Assembly: GCF_003626595.1 (NCBI RefSeq)
Contig: NZ_RBAK01000010.1
Coordinates: 124,001 to 188,000, forward strand
Source: Micromonospora endolithica
Lineage (GTDB): Bacteria; Actinomycetota; Actinomycetes; Mycobacteriales; Micromonosporaceae
Reading direction: 5' to 3'
DNA: 64,000 nt
Part shown: piece by piece, positions 49,137 to 57,308 of the stretch
Position numbering within the stretch: position 1 is the stretch's first letter
Layout: each line of letters opens with the position of its first letter
Program-made: the position numbers and the translations under genes
The notes under the pieces: generated by a model
What the model saw: the letters and a program-made list of their open reading frames with translations, nothing else
What the model was told of the DNA's origin: nothing
Database searches by the model: none

Positions 49137-50207
49137 TCAGGTGTCGCGGCGGGACTGCTGGGTTAGCGTGAGGCGGGTGCGCCCGCGTAGCAGTCGGGTG
49201 ATCTGCCGGACGGCGGTGCTGCGCCGTTGGGAGGCGTTGTGCGGGGACATGTCGAGGTCGGCGGCGACGTCCTTGAGTCGCTCCCGGCGGATGTAGGTGC
49301 GGCGGACGAGTTCGGCATTGGTGGGGTCGATGCGTCCGCTGGCGGGTCCGTCGGCGGAGCGTCGCACGAGAGCGGTCAACACTGCCTCGGCGGCCTGGAC
49401 GTGATCGGCGTCGGGCTGGCGGGGTTGCGGGCCGGCCGTGCCGTGCTGATCGGCGGCCACCGCCGTCATCGTCTGCTCGTCTCCGATGAGGACGAGTTGG
49501 GCTAGCCGCTTGTCGTCTTCCTCGTCCAGCCGGGCGAGGCGGGCTTGGTACTCGGTCAGGGTTTCGTCGTCGCGGCGGCGGCGTTGGCGTCTGCGCCGTT
49601 CGGTGCGTCCGCTCACACGGTCGTAGGCGGTGCCGGTGAGGCGGTGGTAGATGTTGGGCCGGCTGGCGTCGAAGCGCCACGACAGGATGCCGTCGCGGGC
49701 GTGCGTCTCCCGCATTCGTGTCAGGAATTCGATCATGAGGTCGATCTGCACACCGTCGCGCCGCCATTTGCGGCTGCCTTTCGGGGTGAGGCGGCGGGCG
49801 CGGTCGTAGAGGCCACCGAAACCGACGCCGAGGGCGTAGAGGCTCCACTGTTTGCGCATCGGGCCGGCGTGGTCGCGGTAGGAGGCCACGATGTACCGCC
49901 ACACCTGATCCTTGGTCTGAACGGGGACGGTGGTGAGGGCGATGCGGTGCATCACGTAGCGGGGGGTTGCCGGTCGGGGGTCGTTGGTGCCGTCGACCCA
50001 ACCGCGCGGCACGCCGATGGTGCATTTGGCGGCGGCGTAGCTGACCAAGCCGAGGGGCATCTTGGCTAGCGGGATCAAGTCGAGTTCGTGCGGGGTGTCG
50101 CGGGCGGGGCGCGGGTCCTCTGGTAACCACCGGTCGGGTTCGTCGAAGACCAGCGGGCCGGCGAGGATGCCGCGCGTGTGCCTTGTGGGCACCTGTTCAT
50201 CGGGCAC
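49137..50207 (-). CDS. Sigma-region-4-like element protein
   Basis: A 356-residue protein from GTG 50207, with GGGGAGG upstream. The middle resembles a conserved but unnamed domain ('VMHRIALTTVPVQTKDQVWRYIVASY', 'KQWSLYALGVGFGGLYDRARRLTPKG', 'ILSWRFDASRPNIYHRL'). A strongly basic coiled segment ('GRTERRRRQRRRRDDETLTEYQARL') follows. The end 'NAELVRRTYIRRERLKDVAADLDMSPHNASQRRSTAVRQITRLLRG' is a sigma-70 region-4-type helix-turn-helix. No region 2 is visible, so it is probably a regulator, not a full sigma. A large hairpin precedes it. Confidence 0.6.
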   Translation of the reverse strand: MPDEQVPTRHTRGILAGPLVFDEPDRWLPEDPRPARDTPHELDLIPLAKMPLGLVSYAAAKCTIGVPRGWVDGTNDPRPATPRYVMHRIALTTVPVQTKDQVWRYIVASYRDHAGPMRKQWSLYALGVGFGGLYDRARRLTPKGSRKWRRDGVQIDLMIEFLTRMRETHARDGILSWRFDASRPNIYHRLTGTAYDRVSGRTERRRRQRRRRDDETLTEYQARLARLDEEDDKRLAQLVLIGDEQTMTAVAADQHGTAGPQPRQPDADHVQAAEAVLTALVRRSADGPASGRIDPTNAELVRRTYIRRERLKDVAADLDMSPHNASQRRSTAVRQITRLLRGRTRLTLTQQSRRDT

Positions 50208-50293
50208 GGGTTCGTGTCCTCCCCACGTCGCTCGGGCTGGGTGGGACACGCCGGGCCGCCTGTCGGCGGTGATGAGCCGGGATCGACGGTGAC

Positions 50294-50345
50294 CCCTTGT
50301 GTAGCCCCCGGCGTGCTGCGGACACCGCCGGGAGTCGCACAAGGG
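50294..50345 (-). promoter_or_regulatory. Large hairpin in the leader of the sigma-like gene
   Basis: Nested perfect stems: CCCTTGTG/CACAAGGG (50294-50301 with 50338-50345) around CCCGGCG/CGCCGGG (50307-50313 with 50326-50332). It lies 87 bases upstream of GTG 50207 on the transcribed strand, so it is probably an RNA control element or a protein-binding palindrome. Not matched to a known riboswitch. Confidence 0.5.
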
Positions 50346-51124
50346 TACGAGAGATCGCGTGGGGATGCCACGGTGTTGTGCGGCCCCCGCTGCGAGCGCT
50401 CGTTGTCGCTCGGCTCCACAACCGACAGCCGGACCGGATGCCCCCGCTGCCGGCCTGGCCTTGATCCCCAGCGTAACCGCGTGGCGAAAGAATCTTCGCA
50501 CCAAGTTGTGGATCTTGTGAGGTTCCGGCGGGCGCGTTCCCTTCTCTGTAGGTAGAGGCACTATCGCCCGGCGGCATCCCTACGGCCCGACCATCACGGA
50601 AGGAAGTTCGGCTCGGGGTGGCACGGCCCGCCACGTATCCGGCTTCCCGCCTGCTCGCTCCTGCGAGTGTTCGCGCTGCTCAGCCTCGGTATTCGAGGGC
50701 AAGCCGGCTTGCCGGCGCGGCAGCACCTCAAAGCGCGGCCGTGGATCGACCGGCGGGTGTCGTCGGCGCTTTCGGTGCTGTGGCCTGCGGTTTCGGCCGG
50801 TGTTGGCCGCATCGGTGAGGATGGGTCACGGTTCGGGCGTGTCGGCTGGCGTCCTGGCGGCGATCGTGGTCCGGGTCTGCGGCCAGCTCGCCGCCGGAGT
50901 GCGGTCGCGGTCTGCTCGTGCCGTCGTGGACTGCGGTCGGTGTCGGGGTGGCGTGCCCGTGGCCGGGGTCCGGCGTGAGGGTCTGACGCCTGGTTGTTGG
51001 CTGCTGGTCGTCCCCGGTGTCGCGTGCGCTCTGTTTCTCTCTGGGGCGGGGCGGGGGACCGGCCGCCAGGCCGCAGCCCCCGACCCCGCCCACCGCTCCT
51101 CTCCCCTCTCCCTCCTCGTCTGTC

Positions 51125-51150
51125 GCGGGATCGGCCATGCCCGATCCCGC
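51125..51150 (+). terminator. Orphan terminator in the gene-free stretch
   Basis: Perfect 10-bp stem (51125-51134 with 51141-51150, loop of 6) is followed by TTCTT. No upstream protein gene exists on the plus strand, so it may end a noncoding transcript. Confidence 0.55.
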
Positions 51151-51603
51151 TTCTTGACCAAGTAGGGAAACTCGTACGCACCCCCGCCCCTCCGGGGTGT
51201 TGACCGCGCTCGCCTCACCCTCTGGCGTCCTGGCCGTGATCGCCGGTCGCCCGGTGCGCGGGGGTCTGCGCCGGTCCTCGTGCTGCCGTACGTTCGTGGC
51301 CGTCCGGCTGCGAGTCGTTGCGGCGTCCGCTCGCCCGGAGCGCGTCGCGCTGGGTCTGTCTGCCCGGCCTCCGGCTCACCGAACCTGGTTCGGCCCGGCC
51401 CGGCCCGGCCCGGTCCCGTCCTGCTCGTCGTCCTGATTCTGGGCGGCGCTGTCGCCGTCGTCTGTCCTATATGGAGGCTTGTCTTGCCCTGTAGCACCTG
51501 CCGCCCCGTCGTGAAGCCCATCCGGTCGTACCTCGTGCCGGTGGTACGGAGTCGCGGTCCGCCTCTGGCTGCCCGGCTGCGTGCTGTCCCTGTCCCGACT
51601 ACC

Positions 51604-51658
51604 GCACCAACTGTGAGCACCACTTGTACGGCACCACCTGTAGAGCACTACCTCATCC
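51604..51658 (+). repeat. Four 13-14-bp iterons before the transfer-replication operon
   Basis: Tandem units GCACCAACTGTGA, GCACCACTTGTACG, GCACCACCTGTAGA and GCACTACCTCATCC; consensus GCACCACYTGTA. The array ends 17 bases before GTG 51676. A regulator or Rep protein probably binds it to control the operon. Confidence 0.65.
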
Positions 51659-51675
51659 AACCTTTGGAGTTTGTT

Positions 51676-52068
51676 GTGAACAGCATTCCTGTTGATCTTT
51701 CTCGTCTGTCCGGCCTGCTGTGTGTAGCTGCGCCGGAGCCCAAGACCGATCTCGACGGCGAGCAGCGCAAGGACCGTGACGGTAACCACCTGTGGGTGAC
51801 CGGAATCGCGGTGCGGCGCGCGGGCACGCGGAAGGCGTCGGTGATCGACGTGCAGACCTCCGCCGAACCGGAAGGCGTGACGGAGGGCGGTCCGGTCGGT
51901 GTGACCGAGCTGGACGTGTCGCTGTGGGAGATCGAGGGCCGGCACGGCCTGTCCTACAAGGCGGCGTCGATCTACCCGAAGCGGCCCGCCAACGGCGGCG
52001 GGTCCTCCTCGGCCCCGGTGCCCGGTCCCGCCGGTCGGGAGCGCGGCGGTAAGGCCACCGGCTCATGA
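51676..52068 (+). CDS. SCO3933-family regulatory protein
   Basis: A 130-residue protein with the family start 'MNSIPVDLSRLSGLLCVAAPEPKTDLDGEQRKDRDGNHLWVTGIAV' in typical form (quoted in parts: IPVD, PEPKTD, DRDGNHLW). 'GVTELDVSLWEIEGRHGLSYKAASI' closes the conserved core. Such proteins sit before the FtsK-like gene in actinomycete elements; the biochemical role is unknown. GTG start with GGAG ten bases upstream. The stop overlaps the translocase ATG. Confidence 0.8.
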   Translation: MNSIPVDLSRLSGLLCVAAPEPKTDLDGEQRKDRDGNHLWVTGIAVRRAGTRKASVIDVQTSAEPEGVTEGGPVGVTELDVSLWEIEGRHGLSYKAASIYPKRPANGGGSSSAPVPGPAGRERGGKATGS

Positions 52069-53567
52069 TCGCCACTGTAGTGATGCCGCCGGCATCGGCC
52101 CCACCGCCGACGCCTACGCCGTCACCGTCGATGACCCCCGGGTTCCCCGGCTTCGCGCCGGAGTTCCCGGGGGTCACCCTCGACCGGCTACAGGCGTGGC
52201 TACCCACCATCGGCCGCGCTGCCGTAGTCCTGGTGGCCGTCGTCGTGGCCCTGGTCGCGGTGTCGCGGTTGCTGCGCTGGAAGGCACCGCGCGTGCACTG
52301 GTATGTGTTCGGGTTCCCGCTGCTGCGCCTGCGGATGCGCCGCTCCTGGCGGCACTTGTGTCTCAACGCGCAGTTGACCGGCACCGACCGGCCGACCACG
52401 GGGCAGCTCGGGCCGCTGCTGGTGAAGGGTCAGCCGATCATGCCGGTCCTGCCGCTGCTGCGGCGTATCCGCCCCCGCTCCTTCGGGGCAACGGCGGTGA
52501 TCCTGCTGCACCCCGGGCAGGTACCGGAGCCGTTCGTCAACGCGGCGGAGGCGATGGCGCACGCCTGGGGTGTACACGCGGTGCGGGTCGACGCGCGGCT
52601 ACGCGGCCGGGTCCGGTTGACCATCCTCACCGCCGATCCTCTGATCAGCGAGGAGACGGAACCGGCGACCTGGCAGACCGGGCCATCGCCGGAACCGGCT
52701 GCGGTGACCTCGCATCCCTTGGACGCCATCGAAGCCACAACCCCATCGGCGGTGCCGATGGATCTCGCGGCCAAGGTGGGGCAGCGCGAGGACGGGCAGC
52801 GGTGGGTGATCGACCTGGTGACCTTCCCGCACTGGCTGATCGCCGGGGCCACGCAGTCGGGCAAGTCCACGCTCATCAACGCCGCAGTCGCCCAGTGGGC
52901 CACGCGGCCGGTCGCCCTGGTCGGGATCGACTGCAAGGGCGGCATGGAGCTGGCCCCGCACGCGCCCCGGCTGTCCGCTCTGGCCACCGACCGGGCGGAG
53001 GCGGCGGACATCCTGGCCGCGCTCGTCGCGGAGACGCAGCGGCGGATGGGGCTGTGCCGCCAGCACGGAGCGCGCAACATCTGGCAGCTCCCGCCCCTGG
53101 TGCGGCCGGTGCCGGTGGTCGTGATCGTCGATGAGTTGGCCGAGTTGTACTTGGTCGCCTCGCGTGCCGATAAGGACGAAGCGCTCCGGGCCACGACGAA
53201 CCTGTTGCGGCTGGCGCAGCTCGGCGCGGCCCTGGGTGTGCACGTGATCGTGGCCGGGCAACGGGTCGGCTCGGACTTCGGCCCCGGCGTGACCGCGCTG
53301 CGTGCCCAGCTCGCCGGGCGGATCTGCCTGCGGGTCAACGACGAGGAAACCGTGAAGATGACCCTCGGTGACCTCTACCCGGATGCGGTGGACGCCGCCC
53401 AGCAGATCGACCCGGCGGTGAAGGGCATCGCGGTCACCACCGCCGACGAAGCGGGCTGGATCCGCGCCCGTTCGGTCTACCTGTCGCCGGAGGAGTCGGC
53501 GGCCGTCATCGCGGCCACGGCACACCTGGCGCCGGTCCTGCCCGGCCTCACCCCACCCACCGCCTGA
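52065..53567 (+). CDS. FtsK/SpoIIIE-type DNA translocase (TraB/TraSA-like)
   Basis: A 500-residue conjugative motor that moves double-stranded element DNA. A Pro-rich start and one membrane helix (residues ~50-68) are followed by the RecA-like motor: Walker A 'AGATQSGKSTLINA' (~262-275), 'GIDCKGGMEL', Walker B 'VVVIVDELAEL' (~350-360), and the FtsK 'AQLGAALGVHVIVAGQRVGSDFGPG' segment. Size and order match AICE transfer proteins, which replace the relaxase/T4SS of other conjugative systems. Coupled by ATGA to the SCO3933-like gene. Confidence 0.9.
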   Translation: MIATVVMPPASAPPPTPTPSPSMTPGFPGFAPEFPGVTLDRLQAWLPTIGRAAVVLVAVVVALVAVSRLLRWKAPRVHWYVFGFPLLRLRMRRSWRHLCLNAQLTGTDRPTTGQLGPLLVKGQPIMPVLPLLRRIRPRSFGATAVILLHPGQVPEPFVNAAEAMAHAWGVHAVRVDARLRGRVRLTILTADPLISEETEPATWQTGPSPEPAAVTSHPLDAIEATTPSAVPMDLAAKVGQREDGQRWVIDLVTFPHWLIAGATQSGKSTLINAAVAQWATRPVALVGIDCKGGMELAPHAPRLSALATDRAEAADILAALVAETQRRMGLCRQHGARNIWQLPPLVRPVPVVVIVDELAELYLVASRADKDEALRATTNLLRLAQLGAALGVHVIVAGQRVGSDFGPGVTALRAQLAGRICLRVNDEETVKMTLGDLYPDAVDAAQQIDPAVKGIAVTTADEAGWIRARSVYLSPEESAAVIAATAHLAPVLPGLTPPTA

Positions 53568-53715
53568 TCCCTGCGGCCACCCCTCGACACGAACCGAGGC
53601 AACCGATGCGACCACGACCAACCCGCTCCGCCGTCGCAGCGACCGGTGACGGCGGACCACCACCGGACCGGCACACCAGCGCCGGGCACCCCTACGCGAG
53701 GAGCAGAGGACCACC

Positions 53716-55134
53716 ATGCCCACCCCCGCCCCTGGCGGGCCTGACGAGGGCCTGTCGTTCACCGACCGCGAGATCCTGACCACCGCCACCCATCCCGACT
53801 TCCGGGCGTGGTTGGCACGTGTGCGGCACATCGGCGGCTGCCAACACCCCGTGCACCTGATCGGCCACACCCTGACCGTGGACGCCGCCACCGGCCGCCT
53901 GGTGCACGCCTTCACCTCGGCGGAGCAGCCGCACGGGCGGCTCACCATCGCCTGCGGCAACCGCCGCCAGTCCCGGTGTGAGCCGTGCGCTCGGCTGCAC
54001 CAGGGCGACACCTATCAACTCGTCGTGTCCGGGCTCGCCGGCGGCAAGGGCGTCCCCGACACCGTGCGAGCCCATCCGCGTGTCTTCGTGACGTTCACCG
54101 CGCCGAGCTTCGGCCCGGTTCACCGGCACACCACCGACGAGCCCTGCCGCCCGTCACGCGGTCGTCGAGGCCTCGTCTGCGGCCACGGCCGGCCCCTGTG
54201 GTGCCTCGACCGCCACCCGCCCGGCGACCCGCTCACCGGCTCTCCGCTGTGCCCGGAGTGCTACGACTACCCGGCCGCGGTGCTGTGGAACGCCCACACC
54301 CGCGACCTGTGGCAACGGCTGCACCGCAACCTGTATGAAGCCATCGCCACCGCCCGGGGCATCTCCCGCACCGCCGCCCGCCAATCGGTCCGCGTGGCGT
54401 ACGCGAAGGTGGCGGAGTACCAGCGGCGCGGGTCGGTGCACTTCCACGCCGTCATGCGCTTCGACGGCCCCACCTCCGACACCCCACCCCCGGCCTGGGC
54501 GACCCTGCCGCTCCTGGTGCAGACGATCCGCACCGCCGCCCGCCGGGTGCACCTGGCCGTGCCCGGCCTCGACACCATCTTGCGGTTCGGGGCGCAGCTC
54601 GATATCCGGCCCATCCTGCCCGGCCACGGCGACGACGACCTCACCGAGCGGGCCGTCGCCTCCTACATCGCCAAGTACGTCACGAAACCTGATGTCGCCG
54701 GCATCACCGTCGACCGGCCCATCCGCGACGCCATCACCATCTCGGTCCTTCCCGTCACCGACCACGCCCGCACCCTCATCCGTACCTGCTGGACCCTCGG
54801 CAGCCGATCCGAGTACAAGGCGCTGAACCTGCGCCGGTGGGCACACCAACTCGGCTACCGAGGCCACATCGCCAGCAAGAGCCGCGCCTACTCCACCACC
54901 TACAGCGCACTACGCGCCGCCCGCGAACAACACCGACGCGACCACAACCCGGAGGACACCCACGACGACACCGCCTACGCCCTCACCGACAAGCACTGGG
55001 CCTACGCCGGAACCGGCCACACCGCCGGACAAGCCATGTTCGCCGACGCCATCGCAGACGACCTCCAAACCGCCCGCGACGCCGCCCACGACGCTCGGTC
55101 GAGCGTTGATACCCCTGAGGGAGACATGCAATGA
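53716..55134 (+). CDS. RepSA-like replication initiator
   Basis: A 472-residue rolling-circle-type initiator. The N-terminal Cys-rich part 'CGNRRQSRCEPCARLHQGDTYQL' probably binds zinc. The HUH-like motif is 'RRGSVHFHAVMRFDG' (~237-251), and 'VASYIAKYVTKPD' (~314-326) supplies the catalytic Tyr region. 'LGSRSEYKALNLRRWAHQLGYRGHIASKSRAYSTT' is typical of actinomycete Rep. It allows the excised element to replicate. It follows the translocase by 148 bases, in which only a doubtful short frame (from 53606) is seen. The stop overlaps the excisionase ATG. Confidence 0.88.
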   Translation: MPTPAPGGPDEGLSFTDREILTTATHPDFRAWLARVRHIGGCQHPVHLIGHTLTVDAATGRLVHAFTSAEQPHGRLTIACGNRRQSRCEPCARLHQGDTYQLVVSGLAGGKGVPDTVRAHPRVFVTFTAPSFGPVHRHTTDEPCRPSRGRRGLVCGHGRPLWCLDRHPPGDPLTGSPLCPECYDYPAAVLWNAHTRDLWQRLHRNLYEAIATARGISRTAARQSVRVAYAKVAEYQRRGSVHFHAVMRFDGPTSDTPPPAWATLPLLVQTIRTAARRVHLAVPGLDTILRFGAQLDIRPILPGHGDDDLTERAVASYIAKYVTKPDVAGITVDRPIRDAITISVLPVTDHARTLIRTCWTLGSRSEYKALNLRRWAHQLGYRGHIASKSRAYSTTYSALRAAREQHRRDHNPEDTHDDTAYALTDKHWAYAGTGHTAGQAMFADAIADDLQTARDAAHDARSSVDTPEGDMQ

Positions 55135-55355
55135 GCACCACGACTGACAACCCTTGGACCATCGATGCCGTTCGCGCTCTTGGCGTGACAACGGATGTAG
55201 AGACTGCCGGAGCGATTCTCGGCATCGGCCGGAGCAAGGCGTACGCCCTCGCCAAGCGTGGGCAATTCCCCGTGCGGGTGCTCCGTGTCGGGCGAAGCTA
55301 CGTCGTGCCGGTGCCGGAGATCCTGGAGCTACTCGGCGTTCGAGCCGTCACATGA
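55131..55355 (+). CDS. xis: Excisionase (helix-turn-helix Xis)
   Basis: A 74-residue protein: 'TDVETAGAILGIGRSKAYALAKRGQFPVRVLRVGRSYVVPVPEILELLG' is the winged helix-turn-helix of the excisionase family. It overlaps repSA by four bases and so is co-expressed with replication. It should bend DNA at the att sites to drive the integrase toward excision. Confidence 0.88.
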   Translation: MSTTTDNPWTIDAVRALGVTTDVETAGAILGIGRSKAYALAKRGQFPVRVLRVGRSYVVPVPEILELLGVRAVT

Positions 55356-55565
55356 CCCTACGGTCCATTCAGGGACCGTCCGACCGGACAGCACGTCATC
55401 GACAAGGAGCGCGACGATGCCGGCGGCGGTGAGGTCCGGTCGGAGACCCACCAGCTTTTCTACCTCGCTGGCAGTGAGCCGGATCTTGACCTGTTGGTCG
55501 CGCTTCTCCTCGCCGGGTAGCGCCGGCAAACCCTGAGCGGCCTCGACCACCCGGCGTCGTCGCAT
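55329..55565 (-). CDS. Small divergent protein between xis and int (possible repressor)
   Basis: A 78-residue protein with good ribosome site GGAAGGTGAG before ATG 55565. A basic start 'MRRRRVVEAAQGLPALPGEEKRDQQ' leads to 'VKIRLTASEVEKLVGLRPDLTAAGIVALLVDDVLSG', which has the strand-helix-helix look of Arc/MobC-type ribbon-helix-helix proteins (inference from pattern). Its TATAAT promoter lies inside a perfect palindrome, suggesting autoregulation. Its 3' end overlaps xis by 27 bases in antisense, so its message could also affect xis. Its basic nature fits DNA binding. Confidence 0.6.
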   Translation of the reverse strand: MRRRRVVEAAQGLPALPGEEKRDQQVKIRLTASEVEKLVGLRPDLTAAGIVALLVDDVLSGRTVPEWTVGSCDGSNAE

Positions 55566-55588
55566 AACTCACCTTCCATTAATCGATC

Positions 55589-55622
55589 GGGGAAGTGGTA
55601 CCATTATAGGTACCACTTCCCC
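55589..55622. promoter_or_regulatory. 14-bp palindrome enclosing a TATAAT promoter
   Basis: Perfect inverted repeat GGGGAAGTGGTACC (55589-55602) and its complement (55609-55622), separated by ATTATA. Read leftward, the centre is TATAAT, with TTGGGA 16 bases upstream (55630-55625): a strong promoter for the 55565 gene. The site lies 18 bases before the int start, so one bound protein could control both directions. Confidence 0.8.
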
Positions 55623-55639
55623 TCTCCCAAGGAGGAATC

Positions 55640-57232
55640 TTGAGAGGATCAGTGTTCCGTCGCTGCGCTTGCCGCGATCCCGAGACTGGCAAGCAGTACG
55701 GGCAATCCTGCCCGAGGCTCAACCAGCGCCGTCACGGCACCTGGGGCGTCCGTCAGGAGCTTCCGCCGGATGCCGGGGGCGAACGTCGCACCTTCCGCCG
55801 GTCGGGCTACACGTCGGCCACCGAAGCTCAAGCCGACCTGGATGCGGTTCGGGCGCTCTTGGCCCTGCCCGAGGTTGACGACGAAGACGGCCGGCAACGC
55901 ATGGGCGATCTCCTGGAGCGCGTGGCGGCCAACCGAGAGCCGCTGCCCGACCTGGAGGAGACGCGGCGGAAGTTTCGTAGCGGTCAGTCCTTGACGGCGC
56001 GGATCACGGTCGGGGAATTCCTCGACACCTGGCTCGCTGGTCGGAAGATCCGCGCGAGCACGATCAACCGCTACGGGCGAGACATCCGCCTTCACCTCAA
56101 GCCGCGTATCGGGGAAGTCCGCCTGGACCGGCTTCGCGTGTCACACCTGTCGGAGATGTTCAACGCGATCGTTGAACGGAACATCGAGATTGAGGAAGCC
56201 AACGCGCTCCGGCATGCCACGGTCGAAGAACTCAAGACGCTTCGGGGTCGTGAGCGTCGCCGCGCCGCGCGTGCCGCGCTCGCTGGAATGCCGCCCTTCC
56301 GTCGCCCGGTTGGACCGACGACGCGGCGGCACATCAGAGCGACGCTCCGCGCTGCTCTGAACGATGCGATCACGCAAGAGCTGATCACCTTCAATCCGGC
56401 GGCCCACGTCGAACTTGACCCGGTGAATCGGCCCAAGGGGCTCGTGTGGACTGACGAACGAGTCGCGCAATGGCGGGCTACGGGCGAAAGGCCGTCGCCG
56501 GTCATGGTGTGGACGACCGAACAGACGGCCGCCTTCCTCGACGGCATCGCGGATGACGAGCTGTACGCGCTCTTTCACCTCGTTGCCCTTCGGGGCCTGC
56601 GGCGGGGCGAGGCGTGCGGACTGCGGCCGGCGGACGTGGACCTCAAAGGCCAAGCGTTGACCGTCGCCACGCAGCTCGTGGACATCAATGGCGAGATCGA
56701 GGAGAATGCGCCCAAGAGCGATGCGGGTAACCGGATGGTGGCGCTCGACCGAGGCACCGTGAAGGTGATCAAGCGCCACGACAAGCGGCAGCGCACGGTG
56801 CGCGAAGAAGCCGGGGCGGCCTGGGTGGAGAGCGGCCGTCTCTTCACTCGGTCCAATGGCGAGTGGATAGAGCCGACGTGGCTGTCGGACTACTTCGACC
56901 GCCTCGTGAAGCGCTCGGACCTTCCGCCGATCCGCCTGCACGACCTCCGCCACGGCGCGGCCACGATAGCGCTCAAGGCCGGAGCCGAGATGAAGGTCGT
57001 ACAGGAGATGCTCGGACACTCCTCGTACGCGCTCACGGCGGACACGTACACGGCTGTCCTGCCCGAGCTGGCCATGGAGGCAGCCGAAGCTACTGCCCGC
57101 CTGATCTCTGGTCGGGGCACCAAGCGCACTACCGGGCTCACCTCGGGCTCACACGGGGGCAAGGCATCGAAGGGTGCCGCTAAGAAAGATCGCAAGAATG
57201 GCAAGAAACAGCAGGCCAAGCCTGCTGCGTGA
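55640..57232 (+). CDS. int: Tyrosine-type site-specific integrase
   Basis: A 530-residue integrase. A Cys-rich start ('VFRRCACRDPETGKQYGQSCP'), an arm-binding/SAM-like domain ('TVGEFLDTWLAGRKIRASTINRYGRDIRLHLKP') and the catalytic domain are visible. Catalytic residues are Arg in 'ALRGLRRGEACGL' (~319), 'HDLRHGAATIAL' (His-x-x-Arg, ~434-437), His in 'MLGHSSYALTADTY' and the nucleophile Tyr ~470 in the same segment. TTG start at 55640 with perfect AAGGAGG upstream. A long basic tail (Lys-rich, last 30 residues) may bind DNA. It ends 3 bases from the tRNA target. Confidence 0.93.
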   Translation: MRGSVFRRCACRDPETGKQYGQSCPRLNQRRHGTWGVRQELPPDAGGERRTFRRSGYTSATEAQADLDAVRALLALPEVDDEDGRQRMGDLLERVAANREPLPDLEETRRKFRSGQSLTARITVGEFLDTWLAGRKIRASTINRYGRDIRLHLKPRIGEVRLDRLRVSHLSEMFNAIVERNIEIEEANALRHATVEELKTLRGRERRRAARAALAGMPPFRRPVGPTTRRHIRATLRAALNDAITQELITFNPAAHVELDPVNRPKGLVWTDERVAQWRATGERPSPVMVWTTEQTAAFLDGIADDELYALFHLVALRGLRRGEACGLRPADVDLKGQALTVATQLVDINGEIEENAPKSDAGNRMVALDRGTVKVIKRHDKRQRTVREEAGAAWVESGRLFTRSNGEWIEPTWLSDYFDRLVKRSDLPPIRLHDLRHGAATIALKAGAEMKVVQEMLGHSSYALTADTYTAVLPELAMEAAEATARLISGRGTKRTTGLTSGSHGGKASKGAAKKDRKNGKKQQAKPAA

Positions 57233-57235
57233 GAG

Positions 57236-57308
57236 TGCGCCCGGCAGGATTCGAACCTGCGGCCTTGGGATTAGAAGTCCCCTGCTCTATCCGCTGAGCT
57301 ACGGGCGC
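57236..57308 (-). tRNA. tRNA-Arg (anticodon TCT)
   Basis: 73-base cloverleaf on the minus strand. The acceptor stem GCGCCCG/CGGGCGC pairs perfectly, the D-arm has AGCTCAGCGGATAGAGC, the anticodon loop is CTTCTAA (TCT), and the T-arm has GGTTCGAATCC. The discriminator is A; CCA is not encoded. The 3' 42 bases are supplied by the integrated element and leave the gene intact. Confidence 0.95.
57237..57278. repeat. attR: 42-bp repeat within tRNA-Arg
   Basis: Identical to 41287-41328. It covers the tRNA from the anticodon loop to the acceptor 3' strand. Crossover between the two copies would excise a circle of 15,950 bases. Confidence 0.95.

Larger units (their letters stand above)
50208..51675. 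other. 1.47-kb stretch without a recognisable gene inside the element
   Basis: No open frame here looks like a protein; those present are mutually overlapping with erratic composition. It holds a large hairpin (50294-50345), a perfect 16-bp palindrome GGCAAGCCGGCTTGCC (50698-50713), a terminator (51125-51150), four tandem GGCCC units (51392-51411) and four 13-14-bp iterons (51604-51658). A cis-acting transfer locus, replication origin or noncoding RNA would fit its position before the traB-rep operon. Confidence 0.5.
41287..57278. mobile_element. Integrated AICE-type element in tRNA-Arg(TCT)
   Basis: An integrative element with a 15,950-base unit length, set by 42-bp direct repeats at 41287-41328 and 57237-57278. 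The right copy is the 3' part of an intact tRNA-Arg. The tyrosine integrase ends 3 bases from the tRNA, preceded by excisionase, RepSA-like initiator, FtsK/TraB translocase and an SCO3933-like protein: the AICE core (autonomous rolling-circle-type replication and double-strand DNA transfer). Cargo includes Mur ligases, CcdA, regulators and a sigma-like gene. The left part (41.4-42.9 kb) is visibly less GC-rich than the flanks. No gene of the core is broken, so excision and transfer are plausible. Confidence 0.9.

Noticed and set aside
50594..51623. Several open frames in the gene-free part of the element
   Set aside because: They overlap one another on both strands, lack ribosome sites, and have Arg/Pro/Ala-rich non-protein-like composition.
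53606..53715. Short frame between the translocase and Rep genes
   Set aside because: It starts with ATG but has no ribosome site, runs into repSA out of frame, and has low-complexity composition.
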